DNA of 64,000 bases, from NCBI GenBank assembly GCA_016712865.1, contig JADJQH010000002.1, positions 372,001 through 436,000 on the forward strand. Direction: 5' to 3'. Under the pieces are notes generated by a model that did no database searches, had not been told where the DNA came from, and saw only the letters and a program-made list of their open reading frames with translations. Each line of letters begins with the position of its first letter. The first letter of the stretch is position 1. This DNA comes from Dokdonella sp. (GTDB lineage: Bacteria; Pseudomonadota; Gammaproteobacteria; Xanthomonadales; Rhodanobacteraceae). A program made the position numbers and the translations under genes. Below, one piece after another: positions 56,413 to 64,000 of this stretch.

Positions 56413-57180
56413 TCAGTCCAAGGGCCGCAGGTCGAGGATCTTGCCCCGCCAGGCAGCGGCCTGTGCAGTGGCCAGGAATGCGGCTGCTTCGCCGGCCCGT
56501 TCTGGAAGCTCGCGCTCCACGGTGTTCTCGCCGAAGTACGCCATGCGTCGCAAGGCGGTACGCATGGGCGCGGGCAACAGTCCATGCACCCGCACCGGTC
56601 CCGACTCGGATTCTTCATGAAAAACCGAAGCCAGGGCAGCAAGTCCCGCCTTGGCCACGCCATAACCGCCCCAGTACGCCTTGCTGACTCGGTCTGGATC
56701 CTCGAGCACGAAAACAACCGCGGCATCTTCGCGCTCCCGCAGTAGCGGCATGCAGGCCTGGGTCAGCAGGAACGGGGCATTCAGTCCGACCTGATGGTGC
56801 TTCAACCAGTCGATGGGTTGGGTCTGCGCGAGCGGGCGCAGGCCGTCAAAATGTGCTGCGGCATGAACCAGGGCATCCAGCCGACCGCACTGGATGCGAA
56901 TTGCTTCGACCATGGCCGCGTAATCTTGCGGAGCGGCTCCTTCGAGATTGATCGGATAAATTGCCGGACTGGCACCGCCGGCACGCTCGATCTCGTCGTA
57001 TACGCCTTCCAGCGCACTGACCTTGCGCCCTGCGAGCACCAGGCTTGCGCCTGCCCGCGCACAACTCAGCGCACAGGCACGCCCCAAGCCGCCATTGGCA
57101 CCGGTGACCAGGACCACGCGCCCGCCCAGAGCGCTTTCCGAGGGCTGCAATCGATGTTCGGCACGAGCCTGCGGCAGCAT
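56413..57180 (-). CDS. SDR-family oxidoreductase (YciK-like)
   Basis: 255 residues from the ATG at 57180. The Rossmann motif is VVLVTGANGGLGRACALSCA, the catalytic YxxxK is YGVAKAGLA, with LVLAGRKVSALEGV for the NADP-binding Arg. The sequence HAAAHFDGLRPLAQ and LNAPFLLTQACMPLL fits the YciK subgroup. Substrate unknown. The start lies 2 bp after the grxD stop; a TTG two codons earlier would overlap it. Confidence 0.87.
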   Translation of the reverse strand: MLPQARAEHRLQPSESALGGRVVLVTGANGGLGRACALSCARAGASLVLAGRKVSALEGVYDEIERAGGASPAIYPINLEGAAPQDYAAMVEAIRIQCGRLDALVHAAAHFDGLRPLAQTQPIDWLKHHQVGLNAPFLLTQACMPLLREREDAAVVFVLEDPDRVSKAYWGGYGVAKAGLAALASVFHEESESGPVRVHGLLPAPMRTALRRMAYFGENTVERELPERAGEAAAFLATAQAAAWRGKILDLRPLD

Positions 57181-57182
57181 GA

Positions 57183-57503
57183 TCAACCTGCCTTGTGCAC
57201 TTCCCGAACCATGCGCTCGAGTTCACCGGATTCAAAGAGCTCGAGCGCAATGTCGCAACCACCGATCAACTCGCCGGCAACGAACAACTGGGGGAACGTC
57301 GGCCAGTTGGAGAAACGCGGAAGATTGGCGCGAACCTCGGGATCTTCCAGCACATTGACCGATTCGAATGGCACCCCAATCGATTGCAGGGCATTGACGG
57401 TCCGACTGGAAAATCCGCACATGGGAAACTGCGGCGTCCCCTTCATGAAGAGTACGACCGGAGCCGAATTCACGGTGGTCTTGATGCGTTCGATGATGTC
57501 CAT
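57183..57503 (-). CDS. grxD: Monothiol glutaredoxin Grx4
   Basis: 106 residues. [21 protein letters not shown] holds the CGFS active site; [20 protein letters not shown] is the glutathione-binding TVP/GG segment. CGFS glutaredoxins bind a bridged 2Fe-2S cluster and pass it to acceptors or to BolA. AGGAAA precedes the ATG. First gene of grxD-SDR-marC; divergent from sodB. Confidence 0.96.
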   Translation of the reverse strand: MDIIERIKTTVNSAPVVLFMKGTPQFPMCGFSSRTVNALQSIGVPFESVNVLEDPEVRANLPRFSNWPTFPQLFVAGELIGGCDIALELFESGELERMVREVHKAG

Positions 57504-57881
57504 TGGGGATTTCCTGCGGATTGTGAGGCGGGCCTGCCGGCTCGGCGCGCGAATCGAAGTGGGCAGCCCGACATTTTAGGGCAACGCCGATCAAGTGGCG
57601 CAAGCGCAGCACACGCACGCCCCCTGCAATCAGCGCAAAGCACTGTAATCAAGATGGCAGACGCACCGTGCCGCGCCGGAACAACTTCGAACACCCTGCC
57701 CAAAATCCAATCTGCGGTTGAATTGGACGCCATGAACTTCATATCCTGCACGGTCACTCGAACTCTTGCGCCCCATTGCTTGCCAAAGGGACCCGACGCG
57801 GTCCCGATGCATGGGCAAGCCCAATCTGCTGTTCCCGGCTCGAGTGCCGCCTTCCCATCCGCCCAATCTGAGGAGATACCC
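57504..57881. other. Divergent region between grxD and sodB
   Basis: 378 bp. The sodB frame is open upstream through much of it, but the codons before the ATG at 57882 do not look protein-like and the strong RBS is at 57870. No Fur-box-like palindrome or RNA gene was recognised. Confidence 0.5.
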
Positions 57882-58460
57882 ATGGCCATTGAACTCCCCC
57901 CCCTGCCCTGGTCGAGAGATGCCCTCGCCCCCCACATCTCGGCGGAAACGATCGATTTCCACTACGGAAAGCACCATCAGGCGTACGTGACCAACCTCAA
58001 CAACCAGATTGCAGGAACCGAGTTTGAAAACCTCGATCTGGAGCAGATCATCAAGAGCGCTACCGGCGGGATGTTCAACAACGCCGCGCAGATCTGGAAC
58101 CACACCTTCTACTGGAATTGCCTGTCCCCCAATGGCGGCGGCGAACCCTCCGGACGCCTCGTCGATGCCATCAACAAGGCCTTCGGCAGCTTCGCCAAGT
58201 TCAAGGAAGAATTCACCAAGACCTCGGTGGGAACCTTCGGATCAGGCTGGGGATGGCTGGTACAGCGACCGGATGGCGGGCTTGCCCTGGTCAGCACCTC
58301 GAACGCCGCAACGCCCTTGACCGGGGCAGATCGCGCCTTGTTGACCTGCGATGTTTGGGAACACGCCTATTACATCGACTACCGCAACGCACGTCCCAAG
58401 TATGTCGAAGCTTTCTGGAACCTGGTCAACTGGGACTTCGTGGAAGGCAGGATGGCTTGA
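57882..58460 (+). CDS. sodB: Iron superoxide dismutase
   Basis: 192 residues from [26 protein letters not shown] lies 7 bases upstream. Metal ligands are His in [11 protein letters not shown], His in [11 protein letters not shown], and Asp/His in [32 protein letters not shown] is characteristic of the Fe type. It removes superoxide in the cytoplasm. A GGGAATGG repeat starts directly after the stop. Confidence 0.96.
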   Translation: MAIELPPLPWSRDALAPHISAETIDFHYGKHHQAYVTNLNNQIAGTEFENLDLEQIIKSATGGMFNNAAQIWNHTFYWNCLSPNGGGEPSGRLVDAINKAFGSFAKFKEEFTKTSVGTFGSGWGWLVQRPDGGLALVSTSNAATPLTGADRALLTCDVWEHAYYIDYRNARPKYVEAFWNLVNWDFVEGRMA

Positions 58461-58558
58461 GGCCGGGATACGGGAATGGGGAATCGGGAGTTGTAAAAGC
58501 CAAGGGTCGGGGCGATGGACATGTCTTTCGGCCTTGCGATTCCCTATCCCCTGTTCCA
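58461..58558. repeat. Inverted GGGAATGGGGAATC-type intergenic repeat (copy 3)
   Basis: Left arm GGGATACGGGAATGGGGAAT at 58464-58483; right arm GCGATTCCCTATCCCCTGTT at 58537-58556. It lies between convergent sodB and purK. The right arm supplies the final residues NRG and the TAG stop of PurK. Confidence 0.7.
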
Positions 58559-59689
58559 CATTTCTGCCAATCCGGCAATGACGGGCTCGATCTGCGCCTG
58601 GCGATCAAGCGCCTTGCCCACCCTTTGCAGCCGCTCAATCATTTCATCCGGCGAATCGGCACGCAGGGTTGCATGACCAACCTTGCGGCTGGGTCGCGGT
58701 GATTTGCCGTAGTCGTGCCAATGTGCGCGTGCTTCGGCGAGCACCGCATTCGCGTCGGGGAGTTCGCCTATCCAGTTCAACATGACGCTAAAGCCTCGCG
58801 CCGCGGTGTCGCCCAGCGGAAGCCCCAACACCGCGCGGACATGATTCTCGAACTGGCTGCATGCACAGCCTTCGATGGTCCAGTGACCGGAGTTGTGCAC
58901 GCGCGGCGCCATTTCGTTGCCGAGCAACTGCTCGCCCTTGACGAAAAACTCCAGGGCGAAGACGCCGACGTAGTCCAGATGCCCGGCAATGGCCCGCGCG
59001 CAGGCAACCGCGCGCTTTGAGATTGAATCCGGCAACTGCACCGGCGCAAGGCTGGCGGAGAGGATTCCGCCCAGATGCCAGTTGCGCGTCAAGGGGTAGT
59101 GCCTGAACTCGCCGCTGCGCGAGCGCACGCCGATGACCGAAACCTCACAATCGAAGGCAACGAATCCTTCCAGGATCAGTGGAACTCCACCCAGCGCTTG
59201 CCAGGCAGCATCCACATCTTCCGGCGCACGCAAAATGGCCTGGCCCTTGCCATCGTATCCAAGGCGACGCGTCTTCAGCACCGCCGGAAATCCGATGCGT
59301 GCGACCGCTGTGCGCAGGTCGTCGAGACTGTCCACCGCAGCAAAGGCGGGCGTATCCAGGCCAATCTCCGCAAACAAATGCTTTTCGCGCAGGCGATCCT
59401 GGGCCACTGCCAATGCAGCCGGGTTCGGAAACACACAGGTGTGCGATGTCAGCCACTGTGCGGTATCGGCCGGCACGTTCTCGAAATCAAAGGTTGCAAC
59501 ATCAATCTGGTCGGCAAATTGCTGTAGTGCCGAGAAATCGCGCCAATCCGCATGCATGACCGGCGCAACCTGCGCCGCACAGGCATCCTCGGCACTGTCG
59601 ACGACAAGGAAGCGGTGGCCAAGCGGCGCCCCGGCAATTGCCATCATGCGGGCCAACTGCCCTCCGCCCAGGATTCCGATTGTGGCCAT
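58544..59689 (-). CDS. purK: 5-(carboxyamino)imidazole ribonucleotide synthase
   Basis: 381 residues. N-terminal IGILGGGQLARMMAIAGAPL, ATP-grasp core with KTRRLGYDGKGQAIL and GVFALEFFVKGEQLLGNEMA, and HNSGHWTIEGC. It makes N5-CAIR from AIR, ATP and bicarbonate for PurE. It follows purE by 2 bp. The last three residues and stop codon come from the adjacent repeat arm. Confidence 0.96.
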   Translation of the reverse strand: MATIGILGGGQLARMMAIAGAPLGHRFLVVDSAEDACAAQVAPVMHADWRDFSALQQFADQIDVATFDFENVPADTAQWLTSHTCVFPNPAALAVAQDRLREKHLFAEIGLDTPAFAAVDSLDDLRTAVARIGFPAVLKTRRLGYDGKGQAILRAPEDVDAAWQALGGVPLILEGFVAFDCEVSVIGVRSRSGEFRHYPLTRNWHLGGILSASLAPVQLPDSISKRAVACARAIAGHLDYVGVFALEFFVKGEQLLGNEMAPRVHNSGHWTIEGCACSQFENHVRAVLGLPLGDTAARGFSVMLNWIGELPDANAVLAEARAHWHDYGKSPRPSRKVGHATLRADSPDEMIERLQRVGKALDRQAQIEPVIAGLAEMWNRG

Positions 59690-59691
59690 TG

Positions 59692-60198
59692 CTAGCCCTC
59701 GCGCGGATCAAGATGCGCCAAAACCGATGCCGTCTGGTTTTTCCTGTAGGCATCCAGTCGACCGGCCAGCGCGGAATCGGACAGTGCCAGCATCGCGGCA
59801 GCGTACAGGGCCGCATTGATCGCCCCGGCGCGGCCGATCGCAAAGGTGGCCACCGGAATTCCCGCAGGCATCTGCACGATCGAGTAGAGCGAATCCAATC
59901 CCTGCATCGCGTGGGACTGCACCGGAACCCCGAGCACGGGGATGCGTGTCTTGGCAGCCAGCATCCCGGGCAGGTGCGCCGCTCCGCCTGCGCCGGCAAT
60001 GATGCCGCAAAGCCCTCGCGATTCGGCGCTCGCTGCGTATTCAAACATCGCATCCGGAGTGCGATGAGCCGAAACCACCCGAACTTCGTGCGTGATTCCG
60101 AGTTGATCCAGCACGGCGACCGCATGCTGCATCGTCTCCCAGTCGGATCGGGAACCCATCACCACGCCGATTCGAGCTTGTGCTGCGGCTGCTGTCAT
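59692..60198 (-). CDS. purE: N5-carboxyaminoimidazole ribonucleotide mutase
   Basis: 168 residues. Class I PurE motifs: [81 protein letters not shown]. It converts N5-CAIR to CAIR in purine synthesis. First gene of purEK; divergent from the Trm112-like gene. Confidence 0.97.
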   Translation of the reverse strand: MTAAAAQARIGVVMGSRSDWETMQHAVAVLDQLGITHEVRVVSAHRTPDAMFEYAASAESRGLCGIIAGAGGAAHLPGMLAAKTRIPVLGVPVQSHAMQGLDSLYSIVQMPAGIPVATFAIGRAGAINAALYAAAMLALSDSALAGRLDAYRKNQTASVLAHLDPREG

Positions 60199-60284
60199 GG
60201 TCGCCTTGCGGAAAAATCGTTATTGTACCCGTATTGGGATGGCTGATCGCCTACGCGCCCAAGCCCACGAGAGGAGCATTTCCG

Positions 60285-60554
60285 GTGGACAAACGCCTGC
60301 TCGACATTCTCTGTTGCCCGAAGACGCGGATTGGCCTGCGCCTGGCCGCCAGGGATGAAATCGACATTGCCAACCAGGCCATCCTGCGAGGCGTTGTCAC
60401 CAGCGCGGCAGGTGCGCCGGTGGCGTCGCCCCTCGCCGCCGCCCTGATGACCGTCGACGGCAAGACCCTGTACCCGGTCGTCGACGACATTCCGGTCTTG
60501 CTCGTGGACGAAGCCATCAATACCGACCAGTTCATCGCCCCTCCAGGCGGTTGA
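60285..60554 (+). CDS. Trm112-like small protein
   Basis: 89 residues from a GTG start with GAGGAG 7 bases upstream. VDKRLLDILCCPKTRIGLRL matches the N-terminus of Trm112/UPF0434 proteins, and the C-terminal MTVDGKTLYPVVDDIPVLLVDEA fits their end. A middle insertion of about 30 residues (IANQAILRGVVTSAAGAPVA) makes it longer than the usual 60. In eukaryotes and archaea Trm112 activates methyltransferases; the bacterial role is not settled. Confidence 0.8.
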   Translation: MDKRLLDILCCPKTRIGLRLAARDEIDIANQAILRGVVTSAAGAPVASPLAAALMTVDGKTLYPVVDDIPVLLVDEAINTDQFIAPPGG

Positions 60555-60582
60555 ACGTGCGCGACAGCGTGACGCAGATCAC

Positions 60583-60608
60583 ATTCCTGTGACATTGCGC
60601 ACAGGAAT
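60583..60608. promoter_or_regulatory. ATTCCTGTG-N8-CACAGGAAT dyad
   Basis: A perfect 9-bp inverted repeat with an 8-base spacer, about 70 bp before the DUF1631 start. It could be an operator or a small terminator stem for the Trm112-like gene, though no T-tract follows. Confidence 0.4.
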
Positions 60609-60676
60609 CAAACCGGCTCCTGGCGTATGGTTCGCCCCTGTAGCAGGCATCCTTCGAGGTGCCGGGAAAGCTGTTC

Positions 60677-63088
60677 ATGTCGACCCCCGAAGATACCCCG
60701 AACCGCGTAGTAGACCTCAAGCTACGAGCCGGAAACGTGGCAGCCAATGGTGAGCGCCTCGGCGAACTGCTCAAGCTGGTTCGCGGCATCGCGCTGAAGC
60801 GGGTCAACGGCCTGGTCAGCACCCTGTTCGAGAATGTCGACGATGCCCTGTTTCACCTGGCCGAGCGCGCAGAAAGCAATGCCATGCAGGTGCAGTTCTT
60901 CGATGGCATGCGCGAGGTACGCAAGAAACGCCAGCTGGTGGAACGCCTGTTCCAGGAACAGTTGTCACAGATATTCAACGACTTCGCTGCCGGCCGTCTT
61001 AAGCCGGTCAGGTCGGAAGTAGCCGCCTCGAACACCCAGGGGCTTTCCCTGGTTGATGATCTCGAGCTGGAAGACTCGCTGGCGATATCAAGCATGGTCG
61101 CCAAGGCCGAGAACCGCCTGAATCGCACCTTGCACCTGGTCAACCAGCGGCTGTCGGTCATCAGTGGCGGCACCCCGGTGGAGGATGCCAACAACCCGAT
61201 TGGACCGGCACCGCTATGCCAGGCATTCCGCATCGCGGTGCGCGAGTTCGAGCTGGAATTGCAAGTCAAGTTGATCATCTACAAGTTGTACGACCGTTAC
61301 GTCATGTCGGGCCTGGAGCCGCTGTATGACGAAGTCAACGCCGAACTCATCCGCGCGGGCGTGCTGCCACAGTTCCGCCACCAGTTGCCTGCGGGCGTCC
61401 GCAACCGAGGTCCGGCAGCCGCGCCGGGAGCGGCGGCACGTGGCGGTAACGGCCCGGTCGAACAGCAGGCAACGGGCGCGGCCGGATACAGCGATGAACC
61501 TTACGATTCGGTGACCGCGGAAATCCAGGCAGAAATCTACAGCACCCTGCGCAACCTGCTCGCCAATCGACGGCAGAGTTCGGATTTCGCCGGCGAGTCC
61601 GGCTCCGCTCCCTCGCAAGGAGGGGTCGGCGCACCCAATCTGAGTCCTACCGATCTGCTCAGTGCATTGTCGATCCTGCAAAGCCAGTCGATTCAGGCGC
61701 AGGCTCAAGCCCAGGCACAGGCAGACAGCGTTGCCGATGCTGCCAGCGCGGTGCGCCAAATCAAGCAGGAACTGCTGGACCAGGCCCATCGCCTCGGTGG
61801 CGCGGCAACGAGCGAACATCACGTTTCCTCAGCCGACGAAGACACCATCGACCTGGTTGGAATGCTGTTCGAGTTCATCCTGCAGGATCGGAACCTGCCA
61901 GCACCCATCCAGGCCCTGATTGGTCGCCTGCAGATTCCGTATCTGAAGATTGCCATTCTCGACAAGCACCTGTTCGCGCAGAAGGCACATCCGGCGCGGC
62001 GCCTGCTCGATGCCATGGCAGAGGCAGGCAAGAGCTGGTCGGCCGAATCCGATGTCGACAGCAAGCTCAAGGACAAGATCAAGCAGGTCGTCGAAACGAT
62101 CCTGAATGACTTCGATGATGATCTTTCGGTAATCGAGCATGAGCTGGCCGGATTCGAGCAATTCGTCCACCAGAACAAGCGGCGCGCCGAACTTGCCGAA
62201 CAACGCGCGGCCGAGGTCACCCGTGGCCGGGAGAAACTGCATACCGCACGGCGCAACGCGGCCAAGGAAATTCTCGGACGCATCGGTGATCGCCAACTGC
62301 CGCCGGTGATCCACAACGTGCTGTCGCGGCCTTGGGCCAATTACCTGGTACTCACCGACCTGCGCCACGGCAATGAATCCGCGGAATGGAAAAACGCACT
62401 GCAATTCGCGGATGAGTTCATCTGGTCTTCCTTCCCCAAACAGTCGGATGCAGACAAGGCCCGGCTGCGCGCCCTGCTTCCCAAGCTTGAAAAGTCGCTC
62501 AAGCACGGCCTAAGCACAGTCGCGTTCCACGAAGGCGATGTGCGCGCCTTGATGCAGGAATTGACGGACTTCTACCAGCGCTTGTTGAACGGCGAGGAAC
62601 TCGAGCTCAAATCCGCCCAGGAAGTCATCGCTGAAAACGCCGCCAGTGACTCCGCGGCTGGCGCAGAGCCCGGCGCCACCCCGGCAGAGTCAACCATCGT
62701 CAATCAAAGTCCCGTCGAAGAGATCGTGTTGACCTCGGGAAATGTTGAGCCTGAGCCGCTGGAATCCCTGCAGGAAGAAGACGATCACGTTGTCGCCGCA
62801 CGAAACATGAAAGTCGGCAACTGGGTCGAGTTCATCGAGGCGGATGGCAATCGGGAGCGCGCCAAGCTTTCCTGGATCAGCCCGATCACCTCAAAGTACC
62901 TGTTCGTCAATCGCCGGGGACTCAAGGTTTGCGACAAGTCGGTTGCCGCACTGGCCGTTGAGTTGCGCCGCGGCAGCGCGGTGCTGCTGGAAGAAGTGCC
63001 ATTGTTTGACCGGGCGCTCGATGCGATTGTGGAACGCTTGCGCCAGGCCCATCCAGCGGGCGAGAAATCTCCCGAGAAGGCAGTGTAA
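60677..63088 (+). CDS. DUF1631 family protein
   Basis: 803 residues from MSTPEDTPNRVVDLKLRAGN. DUF1631 covers most of the protein: LFENVDDALFHLAERAESNA, FELELQVKLIIYKLYDRYVM, and LPAPIQALIGRLQIPYLKIAILDKHLFAQKAHPARRLLDAMA (about 395-440). A low-complexity Ala/Gln stretch lies near 340-355. The C-terminus (about 700-790) is a beta domain, MKVGNWVEFIEADGNRERAKLSWISP, reminiscent of PilZ domains. Often misnamed thymidine phosphorylase; no enzymatic motif is visible. The role is unknown; some members are linked to c-di-GMP signalling. Confidence 0.85.
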   Translation: MSTPEDTPNRVVDLKLRAGNVAANGERLGELLKLVRGIALKRVNGLVSTLFENVDDALFHLAERAESNAMQVQFFDGMREVRKKRQLVERLFQEQLSQIFNDFAAGRLKPVRSEVAASNTQGLSLVDDLELEDSLAISSMVAKAENRLNRTLHLVNQRLSVISGGTPVEDANNPIGPAPLCQAFRIAVREFELELQVKLIIYKLYDRYVMSGLEPLYDEVNAELIRAGVLPQFRHQLPAGVRNRGPAAAPGAAARGGNGPVEQQATGAAGYSDEPYDSVTAEIQAEIYSTLRNLLANRRQSSDFAGESGSAPSQGGVGAPNLSPTDLLSALSILQSQSIQAQAQAQAQADSVADAASAVRQIKQELLDQAHRLGGAATSEHHVSSADEDTIDLVGMLFEFILQDRNLPAPIQALIGRLQIPYLKIAILDKHLFAQKAHPARRLLDAMAEAGKSWSAESDVDSKLKDKIKQVVETILNDFDDDLSVIEHELAGFEQFVHQNKRRAELAEQRAAEVTRGREKLHTARRNAAKEILGRIGDRQLPPVIHNVLSRPWANYLVLTDLRHGNESAEWKNALQFADEFIWSSFPKQSDADKARLRALLPKLEKSLKHGLSTVAFHEGDVRALMQELTDFYQRLLNGEELELKSAQEVIAENAASDSAAGAEPGATPAESTIVNQSPVEEIVLTSGNVEPEPLESLQEEDDHVVAARNMKVGNWVEFIEADGNRERAKLSWISPITSKYLFVNRRGLKVCDKSVAALAVELRRGSAVLLEEVPLFDRALDAIVERLRQAHPAGEKSPEKAV

Positions 63089-63372
63089 TCCCGAGTACGG
63101 CGAGTTTCGCGGCCACCCCCATCGCGCGGGGTCGCGCGATGCTCACTGGCATCGCCAGTTTGTTGATCTCCAGCGCCCCGGCTGGAACACAGCGCAAGGA
63201 CCGGTCTCTCGCCCGTTCCCGAAGTTTCCAGGTTCATCCGCATTGCGGATGTTCCTTCGAGCATTGGCATGCCGTGTTCGTCCAACGTATGCTCGGATCT
63301 CTCGCCCACACACCCGCGACCACCGATGCCCATGCGCCAATCGCGAGCTGACGCAACCATGATGGATGACCA

Positions 63373-64000
63373 ATGCACGGCCTGAACCCGCTATCGATCG
63401 AGCGCGATGTCCGCAGGGCACTGCAGGAAGACCTGGGCAGCGGTGACGTGACGGCCGACTTGCTGCCGGAAGGTCGCGCCGCGCGCGCGCGGGTCATCAC
63501 CCGGCAACCGGCAATCATTTGTGGGCAAGCGTGGTTCGATGCCTGCTTTCACCTGGTGGATGCGGATGTTTCCGTGGAATGGCTGGTGGCTGAAGGCGAC
63601 CGCGTTTCTGCTGGCCAAACGCTTTGTCATGTGGCCGGCCGCGCGCGCGCGCTCGTGAGCGCCGAGCGCAGTGCGCTGAATTTCCTGCAAACCTTGTCGG
63701 CAACCGCGACCACCACGGCCACTTACGTCGAGGCCATCCGTGGCACGCGCACGAGAATCCTGGATACCCGCAAGACCTTGCCCGGATTGCGTGAAGCGCA
63801 GAAATACGCTGTACGCACCGGTGGCGGGGAAAACCATCGCATGGGTTTGCACGACGCCATCCTGCTCAAGGAAAACCACATTCTGGCTGCGGGATCGCTG
63901 ACCTCGGCGGTCACCCTGGCCAGGAAACTTCACCCGGCTATCTTGCTGGAAGTGGAAGTAGAAACCTTCGGCGAGCTTCGTGAAGCACTGAGCGCGGGCG
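63373..64000 (+). CDS. nadC: Nicotinate-nucleotide pyrophosphorylase, 3' end beyond the window
   Basis: 209 open codons from ATG at 63373 to the right edge. LNPLSIERDVRRALQEDLGS is the NadC start, then SAERSALNFLQTLSATATTT, ILDTRKTLPGLREAQKYAVR (the DTRKT phosphoribosyl motif) and GGGENHRMGLHDAILLKENH. It converts quinolinate and PRPP to nicotinate mononucleotide in NAD synthesis. The C-terminal third lies outside the window. Confidence 0.95.
   Translation, partial: MHGLNPLSIERDVRRALQEDLGSGDVTADLLPEGRAARARVITRQPAIICGQAWFDACFHLVDADVSVEWLVAEGDRVSAGQTLCHVAGRARALVSAERSALNFLQTLSATATTTATYVEAIRGTRTRILDTRKTLPGLREAQKYAVRTGGGENHRMGLHDAILLKENHILAAGSLTSAVTLARKLHPAILLEVEVETFGELREALSAG

Noticed and set aside
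57195..57881. N-terminal extension of SodB
   Set aside because: The frame is open but the added residues are not SOD-like and the strong RBS is at 57870.
63089..63372. Small protein between DUF1631 and nadC
   Set aside because: Short frames exist (for example from 63139) but lack an RBS, and residue composition is not protein-like.

Overview
The window is GC-rich chromosomal DNA from a gammaproteobacterium, most likely of the order Lysobacterales (Xanthomonadales). That placement is an inference. It rests on the housekeeping gene order (thrS-infC-rpmI-rplT-pheS-pheT-ihfA-merR-tRNA-Pro), on secreted proteins with the 'GSWYYPAQSGHGF' type domain and FxxGF[DE] tails, and on the repeat families between genes. 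No plasmid or intact phage is present. Two genes run off the edges: a secreted protein at the left and nadC at the right.

Layout. 1-5928: an edge-truncated secreted protein, a TPR-sulfotransferase, a small secreted cupredoxin, and a DUF1800/DUF1501 export pair. 5982-9433: MgtE Mg2+ channel, an ECF sigma factor with a co-transcribed membrane protein and a divergent small membrane protein, then a 225-bp element with terminal inverted repeats abutting ssb. 9430-14486: ssb, polyprenyl diphosphate synthase, dTDP-glucose dehydratase, and the queuosine genes tgt and queA. 14664-18190: an ABC-2 exporter with a DesK/DesR-like two-component pair. 18458-21005: a frameshifted class III aminotransferase and proline iminopeptidase. 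21047-29325: tRNA-Pro and the translation cluster (merR, ihfA, pheT, pheS, rplT, rpmI, infC with an AUC start, thrS), a 52-bp tandem repeat and tRNA-Val. 29387-32731: uvrB, a repeat-filled gap, a FimT-like pseudopilin and tRNA-Asn. 32732-34695: a small decayed island (REP element, polyvalent-protein remnant, DUF1778-GNAT toxin-antitoxin, helicase fragment). 34929-39150: an RND pump and its adaptor. 39289-50532: secreted and surface proteins around a five-gene signalling operon (secreted protein, FHA-GAF, Ser/Thr kinase-TPR, histidine kinase, response regulator). 50655-64000: ppnN, an Oar-like TonB receptor, MarC, SDR, grxD, sodB, purK-purE, a Trm112-like protein, DUF1631 and nadC.

The most system-like locus is the operon at 42413-49045. 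It joins Ser/Thr phosphorylation, phosphothreonine recognition and a two-component pair in one transcription unit. Smaller points of interest are a shared FxxG[FY][DE] motif on secreted proteins, two families of intergenic repeats that supply stop codons to neighbouring genes, a frameshifted aminotransferase, and a tRNA-Pro whose anticodon loop is one base short.

Many long open frames antisense to real genes are GC-driven shadows and are left out. All functional calls are from reading sequence and motifs; no database search was run.
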